Source of the DNA: Bacteroidales bacterium
GTDB taxonomy: Bacteria; Bacteroidota; Bacteroidia; Bacteroidales; UBA932
NCBI GenBank assembly: GCA_024402115.1
Contig: JAKSJQ010000010.1
Location: forward strand, 1 to 53,973
Direction of reading: 5' to 3'
Length of the DNA: 53,973 nt
Part shown: positions 19,168-26,484 of the stretch, one piece after another
How the letters are laid out: each line of letters starts with the position of its first letter
How positions within the stretch are numbered: position 1 is the stretch's first letter
The notes under the pieces: model-generated
The model's input: the letters and a program-made list of their open reading frames with translations, nothing else
Database searches by the model: none
What the model was told of the DNA's origin: nothing
Translations under genes and position numbers: made by a program

Positions 19168-20946
19168 ATGAAAACCAAGTTCAGATTATCGAGCGGAGTC
19201 ATCTGCCTCATCATAGTTCTGATCATCTTCGGCTACCTCGCTTCGGTGATGGGTCTGGCGAACATGCTCAACACGATGATGAAGACCGCGCATGACCTTC
19301 TGCTCAATACGGTATTCTACATCATGGCGATCTGCGTCCTCACCGGCGCACTTGCAAAGATCTTCGTGGACTTCGGCGTGGTGGATCTCCTCCAGAAGCT
19401 CCTCCGCCCTATCATGAAGCCTCTCTTCAACCTCCCAGGTGTGGCTTCGCTCGGTGCCGTGATGACCTTCCTCAGCGACAATCCTGCGATCATCACCCTC
19501 GCCAACGACAAGCATTTCGCAAGATACTTCAAGAAGTATCAGATGATCTCGCTCACCAACTTCGGCACAGCGTTCGGAATGGGTCTCATCGTGATCGTGT
19601 TCATGATCAGCCAGGGCTATTTCTTCGCTCCTATCATAGGCCTTGTGGGCGCGATGATCGGCTGCATCGTTTCGACTCGTTTCATGCAGTACTTCATCTG
19701 TAAGGACTACCCTTCATATCGTACCGAGGACGCTCTCTCTGCGGAGCAGATGGCATCTCTCGAGCATGGCGAGGAGGAGAATGCAGAGGAGAGCGGAGAG
19801 CAGGTCTCAATGTTCGTACGCATCCTCAACGGTCTTCTTGACGGAGGTAAGTCAGGCGTTGAGATCGGTCTTGCGATCATCCCAGGCGTGCTCATCATCT
19901 CAACGCTCGTGATGATGGTGACCTTCGGAGGTTCGGCCCAGGGCTTGGATGCCGACGGCAACGCAATCGTTGTGTATACCGGTGCTGCATACGAGGGCAC
20001 AAGGCTTCTCCCTTGGCTCGCAAGTAAGATCAGCTTCCTCTTCAAGTGGCTCTTCGGATTCACGGCTCCTGAGCTCGTGGCCTTCCCTATCACCGCTCTC
20101 GGCGCAGTAGGTGCGGCTCTATCGCTCATCCCTGAATTCGCCAGCCAGGGCATCATAGACGGTAACGCCATCGCAGTATGCACTGCAATGGGTATGTGCT
20201 GGAGCGGATTCCTCTCTACCCACGCAGCCATGCTCGATTCTCTCGGATACCGCGCACTCCTCTCTCGCGCATATCTCAGCCATGTGATCGGCGGTTTCGC
20301 TGCCGGTATCGCAACTCACTGGATCTATGTCGGCATCATGGCGCTCGCGTCCCTCTTCCAGGCCAAGGAGGTCTACACCGTAGAAGGCCAGGCATGGAAC
20401 TGCAGCGAGACCCAGAGCCACAGCGTCACTCTCAAGGCGATGGACGACGACACCTTCGTGATCGAGAACTGGTTCGGCGGAGCATGCAACGAGGAGCTCG
20501 TGTTCACCGTGAATGCAGCAGACAGCACCATCAACGTCAAGAATGCTTATGCATCTGAGGATGGTTACCACTTCGTACACATCAACCAGAAGGCAGCGCC
20601 TGGCGATCCTTGCTATGCATCTATCGTCCCTGCCAACGACTACTCCGAATTCGCCGGCGATCAGGAGAGTGGATACTTCTACGCATGGATCTTCGTCCAT
20701 GATTCGTACAGGCGTCTTCTCGACCGCGGATACTATGAGATCACCTGGGGTGGCAGCCAGCGTTGGGCTGACGTCGCACAGGAGAAGATCAGCGCAGACT
20801 TCGAAGCCGAGAAGGCAGCAGAAGCTGAGGAAGAAGCTCTGAGGAACGGCGACTTTGCGACCCAGATCGAAATCCTCAAGGGTCAGATCGATGCCCTCAA
20901 GGAGATCGTGAACAATGACGGAAACGCGGCTGTTTCGAACGAATAG
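19168..20946 (+). CDS. Gate-domain (nucleoside-recognition-like) inner-membrane permease with extra C-terminal soluble domain
   Basis: 592 residues. The N-terminal 400 hold two halves of the Gate domain: a first set of membrane segments (about 10-190, with MTFLSDNPAIITLAND) and a second (about 225-400, with PELVAFPITALGAVGAALSLIPEF), joined by an acidic loop (EHGEEENAEESGEQ). This matches a family of uncharacterised permeases related to nucleoside transporters. From about 405 a soluble beta-rich region with three Cys and a charged C-terminal helix (EKAAEAEEEALRNG) follows, which I do not recognise in this family. Co-transcribed with the porin. The substrate cannot be named. Confidence 0.78.
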   Translation: MKTKFRLSSGVICLIIVLIIFGYLASVMGLANMLNTMMKTAHDLLLNTVFYIMAICVLTGALAKIFVDFGVVDLLQKLLRPIMKPLFNLPGVASLGAVMTFLSDNPAIITLANDKHFARYFKKYQMISLTNFGTAFGMGLIVIVFMISQGYFFAPIIGLVGAMIGCIVSTRFMQYFICKDYPSYRTEDALSAEQMASLEHGEEENAEESGEQVSMFVRILNGLLDGGKSGVEIGLAIIPGVLIISTLVMMVTFGGSAQGLDADGNAIVVYTGAAYEGTRLLPWLASKISFLFKWLFGFTAPELVAFPITALGAVGAALSLIPEFASQGIIDGNAIAVCTAMGMCWSGFLSTHAAMLDSLGYRALLSRAYLSHVIGGFAAGIATHWIYVGIMALASLFQAKEVYTVEGQAWNCSETQSHSVTLKAMDDDTFVIENWFGGACNEELVFTVNAADSTINVKNAYASEDGYHFVHINQKAAPGDPCYASIVPANDYSEFAGDQESGYFYAWIFVHDSYRRLLDRGYYEITWGGSQRWADVAQEKISADFEAEKAAEAEEEALRNGDFATQIEILKGQIDALKEIVNNDGNAAVSNE

Positions 20947-20968
20947 CCCGTCAGCAAATACAAAAAAC

Positions 20969-21003
20969 AAATAAGGTGGACCTTTCAAAAGTCCACCTTA
21001 TTT
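20969..21003. terminator. Bidirectional terminator between convergent genes
   Basis: A perfect 13-base-pair inverted repeat (20969-20981 with 20991-21003), A-rich before and T-rich after, lies between the permease gene and the LytTR gene, so it can serve both strands. A smaller hairpin (21034-21040 with 21044-21050) without a T run lies in the rest of the gap. Confidence 0.85.
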
Positions 21004-21072
21004 GTATCAATTTTGTGTCAAACACGTCTTTTCGCCACTTATCAAGTGGCATTCGCCACATTTCTGACGCCC

Positions 21073-21930
21073 TTACGCGCGTGTGAGACGATTTTGAGTT
21101 ACATTTGTACCAAGAATGGTCCTGTAGTAGGTCTTCGATACCGGAATCTCCCTGGCATCAGGATGAGACAAGGTGACGGTGGCACGGTTGGACGAACGGT
21201 TGAGCTGCGTGATCTTCGAGAAATTCACGAAGTAGGAGCGGTGGCAGCGGTGGATCTCGGTCCCCTCGAGCATCTCCTCCATCTGCTGGGTGCGGCACCT
21301 GAGCATGTAGCTGGTGAGCTTGCCCTCGTTCTCGTAGTAGATCTTCACATAGTTGTCCTGCGACTCGATGTAGTAGATCGTATCCGGATCCACCGAGAGC
21401 TTCACTGCTCCGGAGTAGTCCTGAAGAGAGATGAGGTCGTCCTTAGGAACTTCCTGATTCTTCGCGAGCAGAGCCTGGAGCATGCGGTTCTCGTCCCTGA
21501 GGCTGCGGTAGGCGGTGAGCAGGACGAAGAAGGTGTAAGGGATCACGAGTATGAGGCTGACGCAGAGAAGGGTCTTCAACACGAGCCTTGCGGTCACCTC
21601 CACCTCAGTGATCTTGAAGACGGCGGAGAAGAGGACGTAAAGGAAGGACAGGAAGCTGTATTCGATGATGATGTTCACGATATAGGCCGCTGCACCGATG
21701 TAGGTCCGTTTCTGCAGCAGGATCAGGATGAACTTGCTTGAAACCATCACGATGATGGCGATGGCATAGTACAGAAGGGTCAGCAGGGCAAGGCGGCCGG
21801 TCGAGAAGCCGAGCCACACTGTTGCCGAGAAAGGCTTGTAAAGCAGCATATACACGACGGAAAACGCGAATACGAAAAGCACGGATTCCATCATGAACTT
21901 CTTCTGGAGAAGAAATTTCGGGAGAGTCAT
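21073..21930 (-). CDS. Membrane-anchored LytTR-domain transcription regulator without receiver domain
   Basis: I start at the ATG giving MTLPKFLLQKKF; the reading frame is open 72 codons further upstream, but that part overlaps the acyl-CoA synthetase gene and encodes no recognisable sequence. The 285-residue protein has four predicted membrane helices (about 12-155: ESVLFVFAFSVVYMLLY, LALLTLLYYAIAIIVMV, VNIIIEYSFLSFLYVLF, LLCVSLILVIPYTFFVLL) and then a LytTR DNA-binding domain (about 180-285: IYYIESQDNYVKIYY, HRCHRSYFVNFSKI). There is no response-regulator domain, so the signal must act directly through the membrane part or a partner. Target genes unknown. Confidence 0.85.
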   Translation of the reverse strand: MTLPKFLLQKKFMMESVLFVFAFSVVYMLLYKPFSATVWLGFSTGRLALLTLLYYAIAIIVMVSSKFILILLQKRTYIGAAAYIVNIIIEYSFLSFLYVLFSAVFKITEVEVTARLVLKTLLCVSLILVIPYTFFVLLTAYRSLRDENRMLQALLAKNQEVPKDDLISLQDYSGAVKLSVDPDTIYYIESQDNYVKIYYENEGKLTSYMLRCRTQQMEEMLEGTEIHRCHRSYFVNFSKITQLNRSSNRATVTLSHPDAREIPVSKTYYRTILGTNVTQNRLTRA

Positions 21931-21949
21931 GAAAGTCGGTTTAAAGAGA

Positions 21950-21957
21950 CAAATATA
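21950..21957 (-). promoter_or_regulatory. Promoter -7 element of the membrane LytTR gene
   Basis: On the minus strand TATATTTG (perfect TAnnTTTG) lies 19 bases before the chosen ATG, supporting that start. It sits in the 51-base gap to the divergent acyl-CoA synthetase gene, for which I see no clear promoter. Confidence 0.6.
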
Positions 21958-21981
21958 GAAAAAAAACAGATACTCAGACTT

Positions 21982-23676
21982 ATGAAACGCGTACAGAAGA
22001 AACCACTCGAGAAGTTTACCTTCGAATCTTTCAACAAGATCTACGAAAAGGACTTCAGAGAGAACTGGGACAGACAGGCACTCACCAACATAAAGGCAGA
22101 GACTCTCTGCTACTCTGACGTAGCCCGTCAGATCGAGAAGCTCCATATCATCTACAAGGAAAGCGGCATCGAGAAAGGTGACAAGATCGCCCTCTTCTCC
22201 CCTAACCAGGCAAACTGGGCGGTTTCAATCATATCGATCACAACCTATGGCGCAGTAGCCGTTCCTCTCCTCCACGAATTCAAGCCGGCGAATGTGCATC
22301 ACCTCGTGAGCCATTGCGGCGCGAAGCTCCTCCTCACCGAGCAGAACCTCTGGCAGGGTCTCTCTACAGATGAGATGCAGAGCCTCATCGGAGTGATCAG
22401 GATGGAGGACTTCAGCGAGCTCTTCTCAAGGAGCGAGGCACTCAGCGCAGCAATCGCCAACGCCGAGGCAAGCTACGCTGCAAAATATCCAAACGGATTC
22501 GGTCCTCAGGACATCAACTACTACGAGGACAGCGCAGAGGAGATGGCGATGATCAACTACACCTCGGGAACATCAGGTTTCTCAAAGGGCGTAATGATCC
22601 CATACAGGTCTCTCGTTTCCAACTGTCTCTTCGGCCGTCAGGCTGTGCCTTGCATCGATCAGAACTCGAAGGTCGTCTCCATTCTTCCGTCAGCACATAT
22701 GTACGGTATGATGTTCGAGGTGCTCTACGAGATCTCATGCGGTGCCCATATCAACTTCCTCACCAAGACTCCAAGCCCGGCAGTGCTCATCGAGACCATG
22801 AAGGAGATCAAGCCGGACCTCCTCGTGGCTGTGCCGCTCATCTTCGAAAAGGTATACCGTTCAAAGGTCAAGCCGACCCTCGAGAAGCCTGCAATCAAGA
22901 TCCTCACCAAGATCCCGGGCCTCAACCAGATCGTCTACAGCAAGGTCAGGAAGGAGCTCATCGAATCCTTCGGAGGCAAGTTCTACGAGGTCATCCTCGG
23001 CGGAGCTGCATTCAACAAGGAGGTTGAGGAGTTCATGCACAAGATCAAGTTCCCATTCACCGTGGGCTACGGCATGACCGAGTGCGCACCTATCATCTCC
23101 TACGAGGCATGGGACAGCGCAAGGCTCTACTCTTGCGGTCGTCCTGCACGCTACCTCGAGATCAAGATCGACTCCAAGGATCCGCAGAACGTCCCGGGCG
23201 AGATCCTCGTCAAGGGTCCTAACGTATTCCTCGGCTACTACAACAACGAGGAGGCGACCAACGCGGTATTCACCGAGGACGGATGGTTCAGGACCGGAGA
23301 CATGGGCGTGATGGACGAGGATCAGTTCATCTACATCAAGGGACGCTGCAAGTGCATGCTTCTCGGACCTTCAGGTCAAAACATCTACCCTGAGGAGATC
23401 GAGGACAGCATCAACAACCTCAAGTTCGTTTCCGACAGCCTCGTCATCGAGGACAGCAGCAACAACAAGCTCGTCGCCCTCATCTATCCTGACTATGTCA
23501 AGGCCAAGCAGAACGGCCTCGACTCAGAGGCTCTCAAGGCCCGTCTCGAGAACGACATCAAGGCAGTCAACAAGGAAAGGCCTTCTTACGAGAGGATCAC
23601 CAAGATCGAGATCCTCGAGAACGATTTCGAGAGGACTCCGAAGAAGAGCATCAAGAGATATCTCTACCAGAAGTAA
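21982..23676 (+). CDS. AMP-dependent acyl-CoA synthetase (long-chain fatty-acid-CoA ligase type)
   Basis: A 564-residue ANL-superfamily enzyme. The ATP P-loop is INYTSGTSGFSKGVM (about residue 193), the adenine/carboxylate motif is GYGMTECAPIIS, the ribose-binding Asp is in GWFRTGDMGVMDED and the C-terminal lid contains IKGRCKCMLLG and the end-motif lysine region TPKKSIKRY. It activates a carboxylic acid to an acyl-adenylate and usually to acyl-CoA. The chain length is inferred only from overall family resemblance. Adjacent genes do not form a fatty-acid operon. A terminator follows. Confidence 0.85.
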   Translation: MKRVQKKPLEKFTFESFNKIYEKDFRENWDRQALTNIKAETLCYSDVARQIEKLHIIYKESGIEKGDKIALFSPNQANWAVSIISITTYGAVAVPLLHEFKPANVHHLVSHCGAKLLLTEQNLWQGLSTDEMQSLIGVIRMEDFSELFSRSEALSAAIANAEASYAAKYPNGFGPQDINYYEDSAEEMAMINYTSGTSGFSKGVMIPYRSLVSNCLFGRQAVPCIDQNSKVVSILPSAHMYGMMFEVLYEISCGAHINFLTKTPSPAVLIETMKEIKPDLLVAVPLIFEKVYRSKVKPTLEKPAIKILTKIPGLNQIVYSKVRKELIESFGGKFYEVILGGAAFNKEVEEFMHKIKFPFTVGYGMTECAPIISYEAWDSARLYSCGRPARYLEIKIDSKDPQNVPGEILVKGPNVFLGYYNNEEATNAVFTEDGWFRTGDMGVMDEDQFIYIKGRCKCMLLGPSGQNIYPEEIEDSINNLKFVSDSLVIEDSSNNKLVALIYPDYVKAKQNGLDSEALKARLENDIKAVNKERPSYERITKIEILENDFERTPKKSIKRYLYQK

Positions 23677-23685
23677 ATATTTGTG

Positions 23686-23714
23686 AAGGGCCGTCAATTA
23701 TTTGATGGCCCTTT
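23686..23714 (+). terminator. Terminator after acyl-CoA synthetase
   Basis: A hairpin (AAGGGCC...GGCCCTT, about 12 base pairs with one mismatch) is followed by TTTTC, 10 bases past the stop codon. Confidence 0.8.
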
Positions 23715-23726
23715 TCAAATAATGTT

Positions 23727-23734
23727 TACCTTTG
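23727..23734 (+). promoter_or_regulatory. Promoter -7 element of the aminotransferase-CobW operon
   Basis: TACCTTTG (perfect TAnnTTTG), with a TTTG 22 bases upstream (23701-23704) inside the preceding terminator stem. The ATG is 42 bases downstream. Confidence 0.6.
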
Positions 23735-23775
23735 TATGGATATACAAAACCTGAAAAAACAACTAAAAAGATACA

Positions 23776-24969
23776 ATGGAAAAGATTTCAGAAAGAGTGA
23801 TGGCCCTCTCGCCATCTGCAACATTCGCAATGTCACAGAAAGCTGCCGACCTCAAGGCAACAGGACTCGACGTAATCAGCATGAGCGTCGGTGAGCCTGA
23901 CTTCAACACTCCTGACCACATCAAGGAGGCGGCAAAGAAGGCTATCGACAACAATTTCTCTTTCTATACCGCAGTTCCAGGCTACCTCTCGCTCAGAGAG
24001 GCCATCTGCCGCAAACTCAAGAGGGAGAACAACGTTGACTTCACCCCGGCACAGATCGTCGTAGGTAACGGTGCAAAGCAGGAGCTCTGCGACGTCATCA
24101 TGGCAATCGTCGGCAAGGGCGAGGAAGTTATCATCCCTACTCCGGCATGGGTCAGCTACATGGAGATGGTGAAGATCGCAGAGGGCGTTTCAGTAGAGCT
24201 CTACGCAGGTCCTGAGCAGAAGTTCAAGGTAACCCCAGAGCAGCTCGAGGCTGCCATCACCCCTAAGACCAAGGCCGTGCTCATCTGCACTCCAAGCAAC
24301 CCTACCGGTTCAGTGTACAGCGAGGAGGAGCTCGCAGGCCTCGTCAAGGTTCTCGCGAAGTATCCTGAGATCATCGTCATCGCCGACGAGATCTACGAGC
24401 ACATCACCTATGTAGGCAACACCAGGTCGCTCGCAAGCTTCCCTGAGCTCAAGGACAGGGTCGTGATCATCAACGGTGTGTCCAAGGCATATGCCATGAC
24501 CGGCTGGAGAATCGGATACTGCGCCTGCCCTCTCTACATCGCGAAGGCGGTCACCAAGCTCCATGGCCAGTACACCAGCAACTGCTCATCCATCGCACAG
24601 AAGGCTGCGGAGGCTGCATACGACGGCCCTCAGCAGTGCGTCGAGGACATGAGGGTCGCATTCGAGAGAAGAAGGGACCTCATCGTCAAGCTCGCCAAGG
24701 AAATCCCAGGATTCAACGTGACCGTCCCTGACGGTGCATTCTATATCTTCCCTGAAGTGTCTTCACTCTTCGGAAAGAAGGCCGGCGACCGCGTGATCAA
24801 CAATGCCGACGACCTCGCGATGTACATCCTCGAGGAGGCTCTCGTATCCGGCGTCAGCGGTGCCGCTTTCGGCGCTCCTGACTGCATCAGGTTCTCATAT
24901 GCAACCTCTGACGAGAAGATCGTCGAGGCCATGCGCAGGGTCAAGGCAGCTGTAGAGAAGCTCGCATAA
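23776..24969 (+). CDS. Class I aminotransferase, aspartate aminotransferase type (AspC-like)
   Basis: A 397-residue fold-type I PLP enzyme of the 1-beta aspartate/prephenate aminotransferase group. Motifs seen are MSVGEPDFNTP, YTAVPGYLSLREAI, NGAKQEL, CTPSNPTGSVY, IADEIYEHITY and the PLP lysine in NGVSKAYAMTGWRIGY; the substrate arginine is in CIRFSYA. It transfers amino groups between aspartate (or aromatic) acids and 2-oxoglutarate. It ends 9 bases before the CobW-type gene, with which it probably shares a transcript. Exact substrate is not certain. Confidence 0.87.
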   Translation: MEKISERVMALSPSATFAMSQKAADLKATGLDVISMSVGEPDFNTPDHIKEAAKKAIDNNFSFYTAVPGYLSLREAICRKLKRENNVDFTPAQIVVGNGAKQELCDVIMAIVGKGEEVIIPTPAWVSYMEMVKIAEGVSVELYAGPEQKFKVTPEQLEAAITPKTKAVLICTPSNPTGSVYSEEELAGLVKVLAKYPEIIVIADEIYEHITYVGNTRSLASFPELKDRVVIINGVSKAYAMTGWRIGYCACPLYIAKAVTKLHGQYTSNCSSIAQKAAEAAYDGPQQCVEDMRVAFERRRDLIVKLAKEIPGFNVTVPDGAFYIFPEVSSLFGKKAGDRVINNADDLAMYILEEALVSGVSGAAFGAPDCIRFSYATSDEKIVEAMRRVKAAVEKLA

Positions 24970-24974
24970 GGAGG
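24970..24974 (+). promoter_or_regulatory. Strong Shine-Dalgarno sequence before the CobW-family gene
   Basis: GGAGG stands 4 bases before ATG 24979. Such a site is unusual in this window, where starts generally lack one, and it supports the chosen start. Confidence 0.65.
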
Positions 24975-24978
24975 AAAG

Positions 24979-26289
24979 ATGGCAGAAAAAGACGTAAAGG
25001 TCCTTCTTCTGACCGGCTATCTCGGCAGCGGAAAGACCACTCTTCTCAACCGCATACTGAACAACCGCAAGGGCATCAGGTTCGCCGTCATCGTGAATGA
25101 CATAGGCGAAGTGAACATCGATGCCGAGCTCATCCAGCAGGGCGGCATCGTCGGCAAGAAGGATGACAGCCTCGTCGCCCTTCAGAACGGCTGCATATGC
25201 TGCACACTCAAGATGGACCTCGTGGAGCAGATCCGCGACATCATGGCGATGAAGCACTTCGACTACATCGTCATCGAGGCCAGCGGAGTGTGCGAGCCTG
25301 CACCTATCGCCCAGACCATCTGCAGCATCCCTACCATGGGAGTGGAGTTCGTGAAGGACGGCATCGCAAGGCTCGACAACATCGTGACCGTCGTGGACGC
25401 TCTCCGCATGCGTGACGAATTCAACTCCGGCAGCAGCCTCGTCAGTGATAATATCGACGAGGAGGACATCGAGAACCTGCTCATCCAGCAGATCGAGTTC
25501 TGCAACATGATACTCCTCAACAAGGTCGCCGAGGTCACCCCTTCCGAGCTTGCACGCATCAAGGAGATAATCCGCGCACTCCAGCCAAAGGCAAAGATCG
25601 TGGAGACCAACTTCTGCGACGTCGACCTCGACCGAATCATCAACACCGGACTCTTCAACTTCGAGGAGGTCGCAACCTCTGCAACCTGGATCCGCGAGGT
25701 CGAGGGCATTCACGACGAGGATGAGGACGAGGACGAGCATGAGCATCACCACGAGCATGGTGAGGACTGCGACTGCGAGGAGTGCCGTCACGAGCATCAT
25801 CACGACGACGACGATGATGACGATGACGACGATGAGCATGAGCATCACCACCATCATCATGACCATGATCACGACCATCATCACCACCACCATCATCATC
25901 ACGATGGCGAGGGTGAGGCGGACGAATACGGAATCGGAACCTTCGTATACTACCAGAGGAGACCGATCGACATCAACAAGTTCGACAATTTCGTTGCCAA
26001 GCACTGGCCGAAGGGCATAATCCGCACCAAGGGCATATGCTACTTCAGCGACCAGTACGACGAGTGCTTCGTATTCGAGCAGGCAGGAAAGCAGATGTCG
26101 CTTCGCGGCGCAGGAAAGTGGTATGCGTGCATGCCGAAGGAGGAGCTCGAGCAGATGATGTTCATGGAGCCGAGCCTCAAGGCAAACTGGGATCCGTTCT
26201 TCGGAGACCGCATGCAGAAGCTCGTATTCATCGGACAGCATCTCGACAAGGAGGCTATCACAGCCGCCCTCGACGCCTGCCTGGCATAA
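24979..26289 (+). CDS. CobW/COG0523-family G3E GTPase with extreme His/Asp metal-binding tract
   Basis: A 436-residue putative metal chaperone. Walker A is TGYLGSGKTTLLNR, the family metal motif is GCICC (about residue 73), the Walker B region is YIVIEASG, and the base motif is NKVAEV, where the usual Asp of NKxD is missing. Between the GTPase and the CobW C-terminal domain (about 330-430) lies an insert (about 245-312) made mostly of His, Asp and Glu, with CDCEEC inside. COG0523 proteins deliver Zn, Co or other metals to target enzymes; Zn is likely here but not proven. Follows the aminotransferase by 9 bases. Confidence 0.9.
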   Translation: MAEKDVKVLLLTGYLGSGKTTLLNRILNNRKGIRFAVIVNDIGEVNIDAELIQQGGIVGKKDDSLVALQNGCICCTLKMDLVEQIRDIMAMKHFDYIVIEASGVCEPAPIAQTICSIPTMGVEFVKDGIARLDNIVTVVDALRMRDEFNSGSSLVSDNIDEEDIENLLIQQIEFCNMILLNKVAEVTPSELARIKEIIRALQPKAKIVETNFCDVDLDRIINTGLFNFEEVATSATWIREVEGIHDEDEDEDEHEHHHEHGEDCDCEECRHEHHHDDDDDDDDDDEHEHHHHHHDHDHDHHHHHHHHHDGEGEADEYGIGTFVYYQRRPIDINKFDNFVAKHWPKGIIRTKGICYFSDQYDECFVFEQAGKQMSLRGAGKWYACMPKEELEQMMFMEPSLKANWDPFFGDRMQKLVFIGQHLDKEAITAALDACLA

Positions 26290-26309
26290 TCCAGCCAAAA
26301 CAGCATAAC

Positions 26310-26337
26310 AAAAGCCGGCCTCAAAAAGGTCGGCTTT
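26310..26337 (+). terminator. Terminator after the CobW-family gene
   Basis: A stem AAAGCCG(G)CCT / AGG(T)CGGCTTT with an A-rich loop, followed by TTTTAT, 20 bases past the stop. Confidence 0.82.
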
Positions 26338-26349
26338 TATCGTATCTGA

Positions 26350-26469
26350 ACGGGGACCATTGCTCCTCAGAGGGCCTGTGGCCGCCCATGGCCTCATGAA
26401 TGGGAGGGGCCCAGCGTCAGCTGGGAGGGATGAGCGAAGCGAAGGCTTCCGGAGGAGCAAGGTCCCCGT
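26350..26469. repeat. Nested-hairpin intergenic element
   Basis: An approximately 120-base GC-rich element fills the gap between two convergent genes. Its ends (26350-26368 and 26452-26469) are inverted repeats pairing over 18 bases with one bulged A. Inside are further hairpins: 26385-26389 with 26400-26404, 26410-26415 with 26420-26425 (GTCA loop), and 26436-26440 with 26445-26449 (GAAG loop). No ORF and no T run are seen. It looks like a REP-type or other dispersed structured repeat; copies elsewhere in the genome cannot be seen from here. Confidence 0.7.
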
Positions 26470-26484
26470 CAGCCTTCGATAATA

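Noticed and set aside
21931..22146. 72-codon upstream extension of the membrane LytTR frame
   Set aside because: It overlaps the acyl-CoA synthetase gene, has no recognisable sequence, and a perfect -7 element lies just before the internal ATG.
24895..26460. A 521-codon minus-strand frame with long Val/Met/Ile-rich runs
   Set aside because: It is the antisense of the CobW-family gene and end of the aminotransferase gene. The Val/Met/Ile run is the complement of the His/Asp tract, and codon use and motifs support the plus strand.
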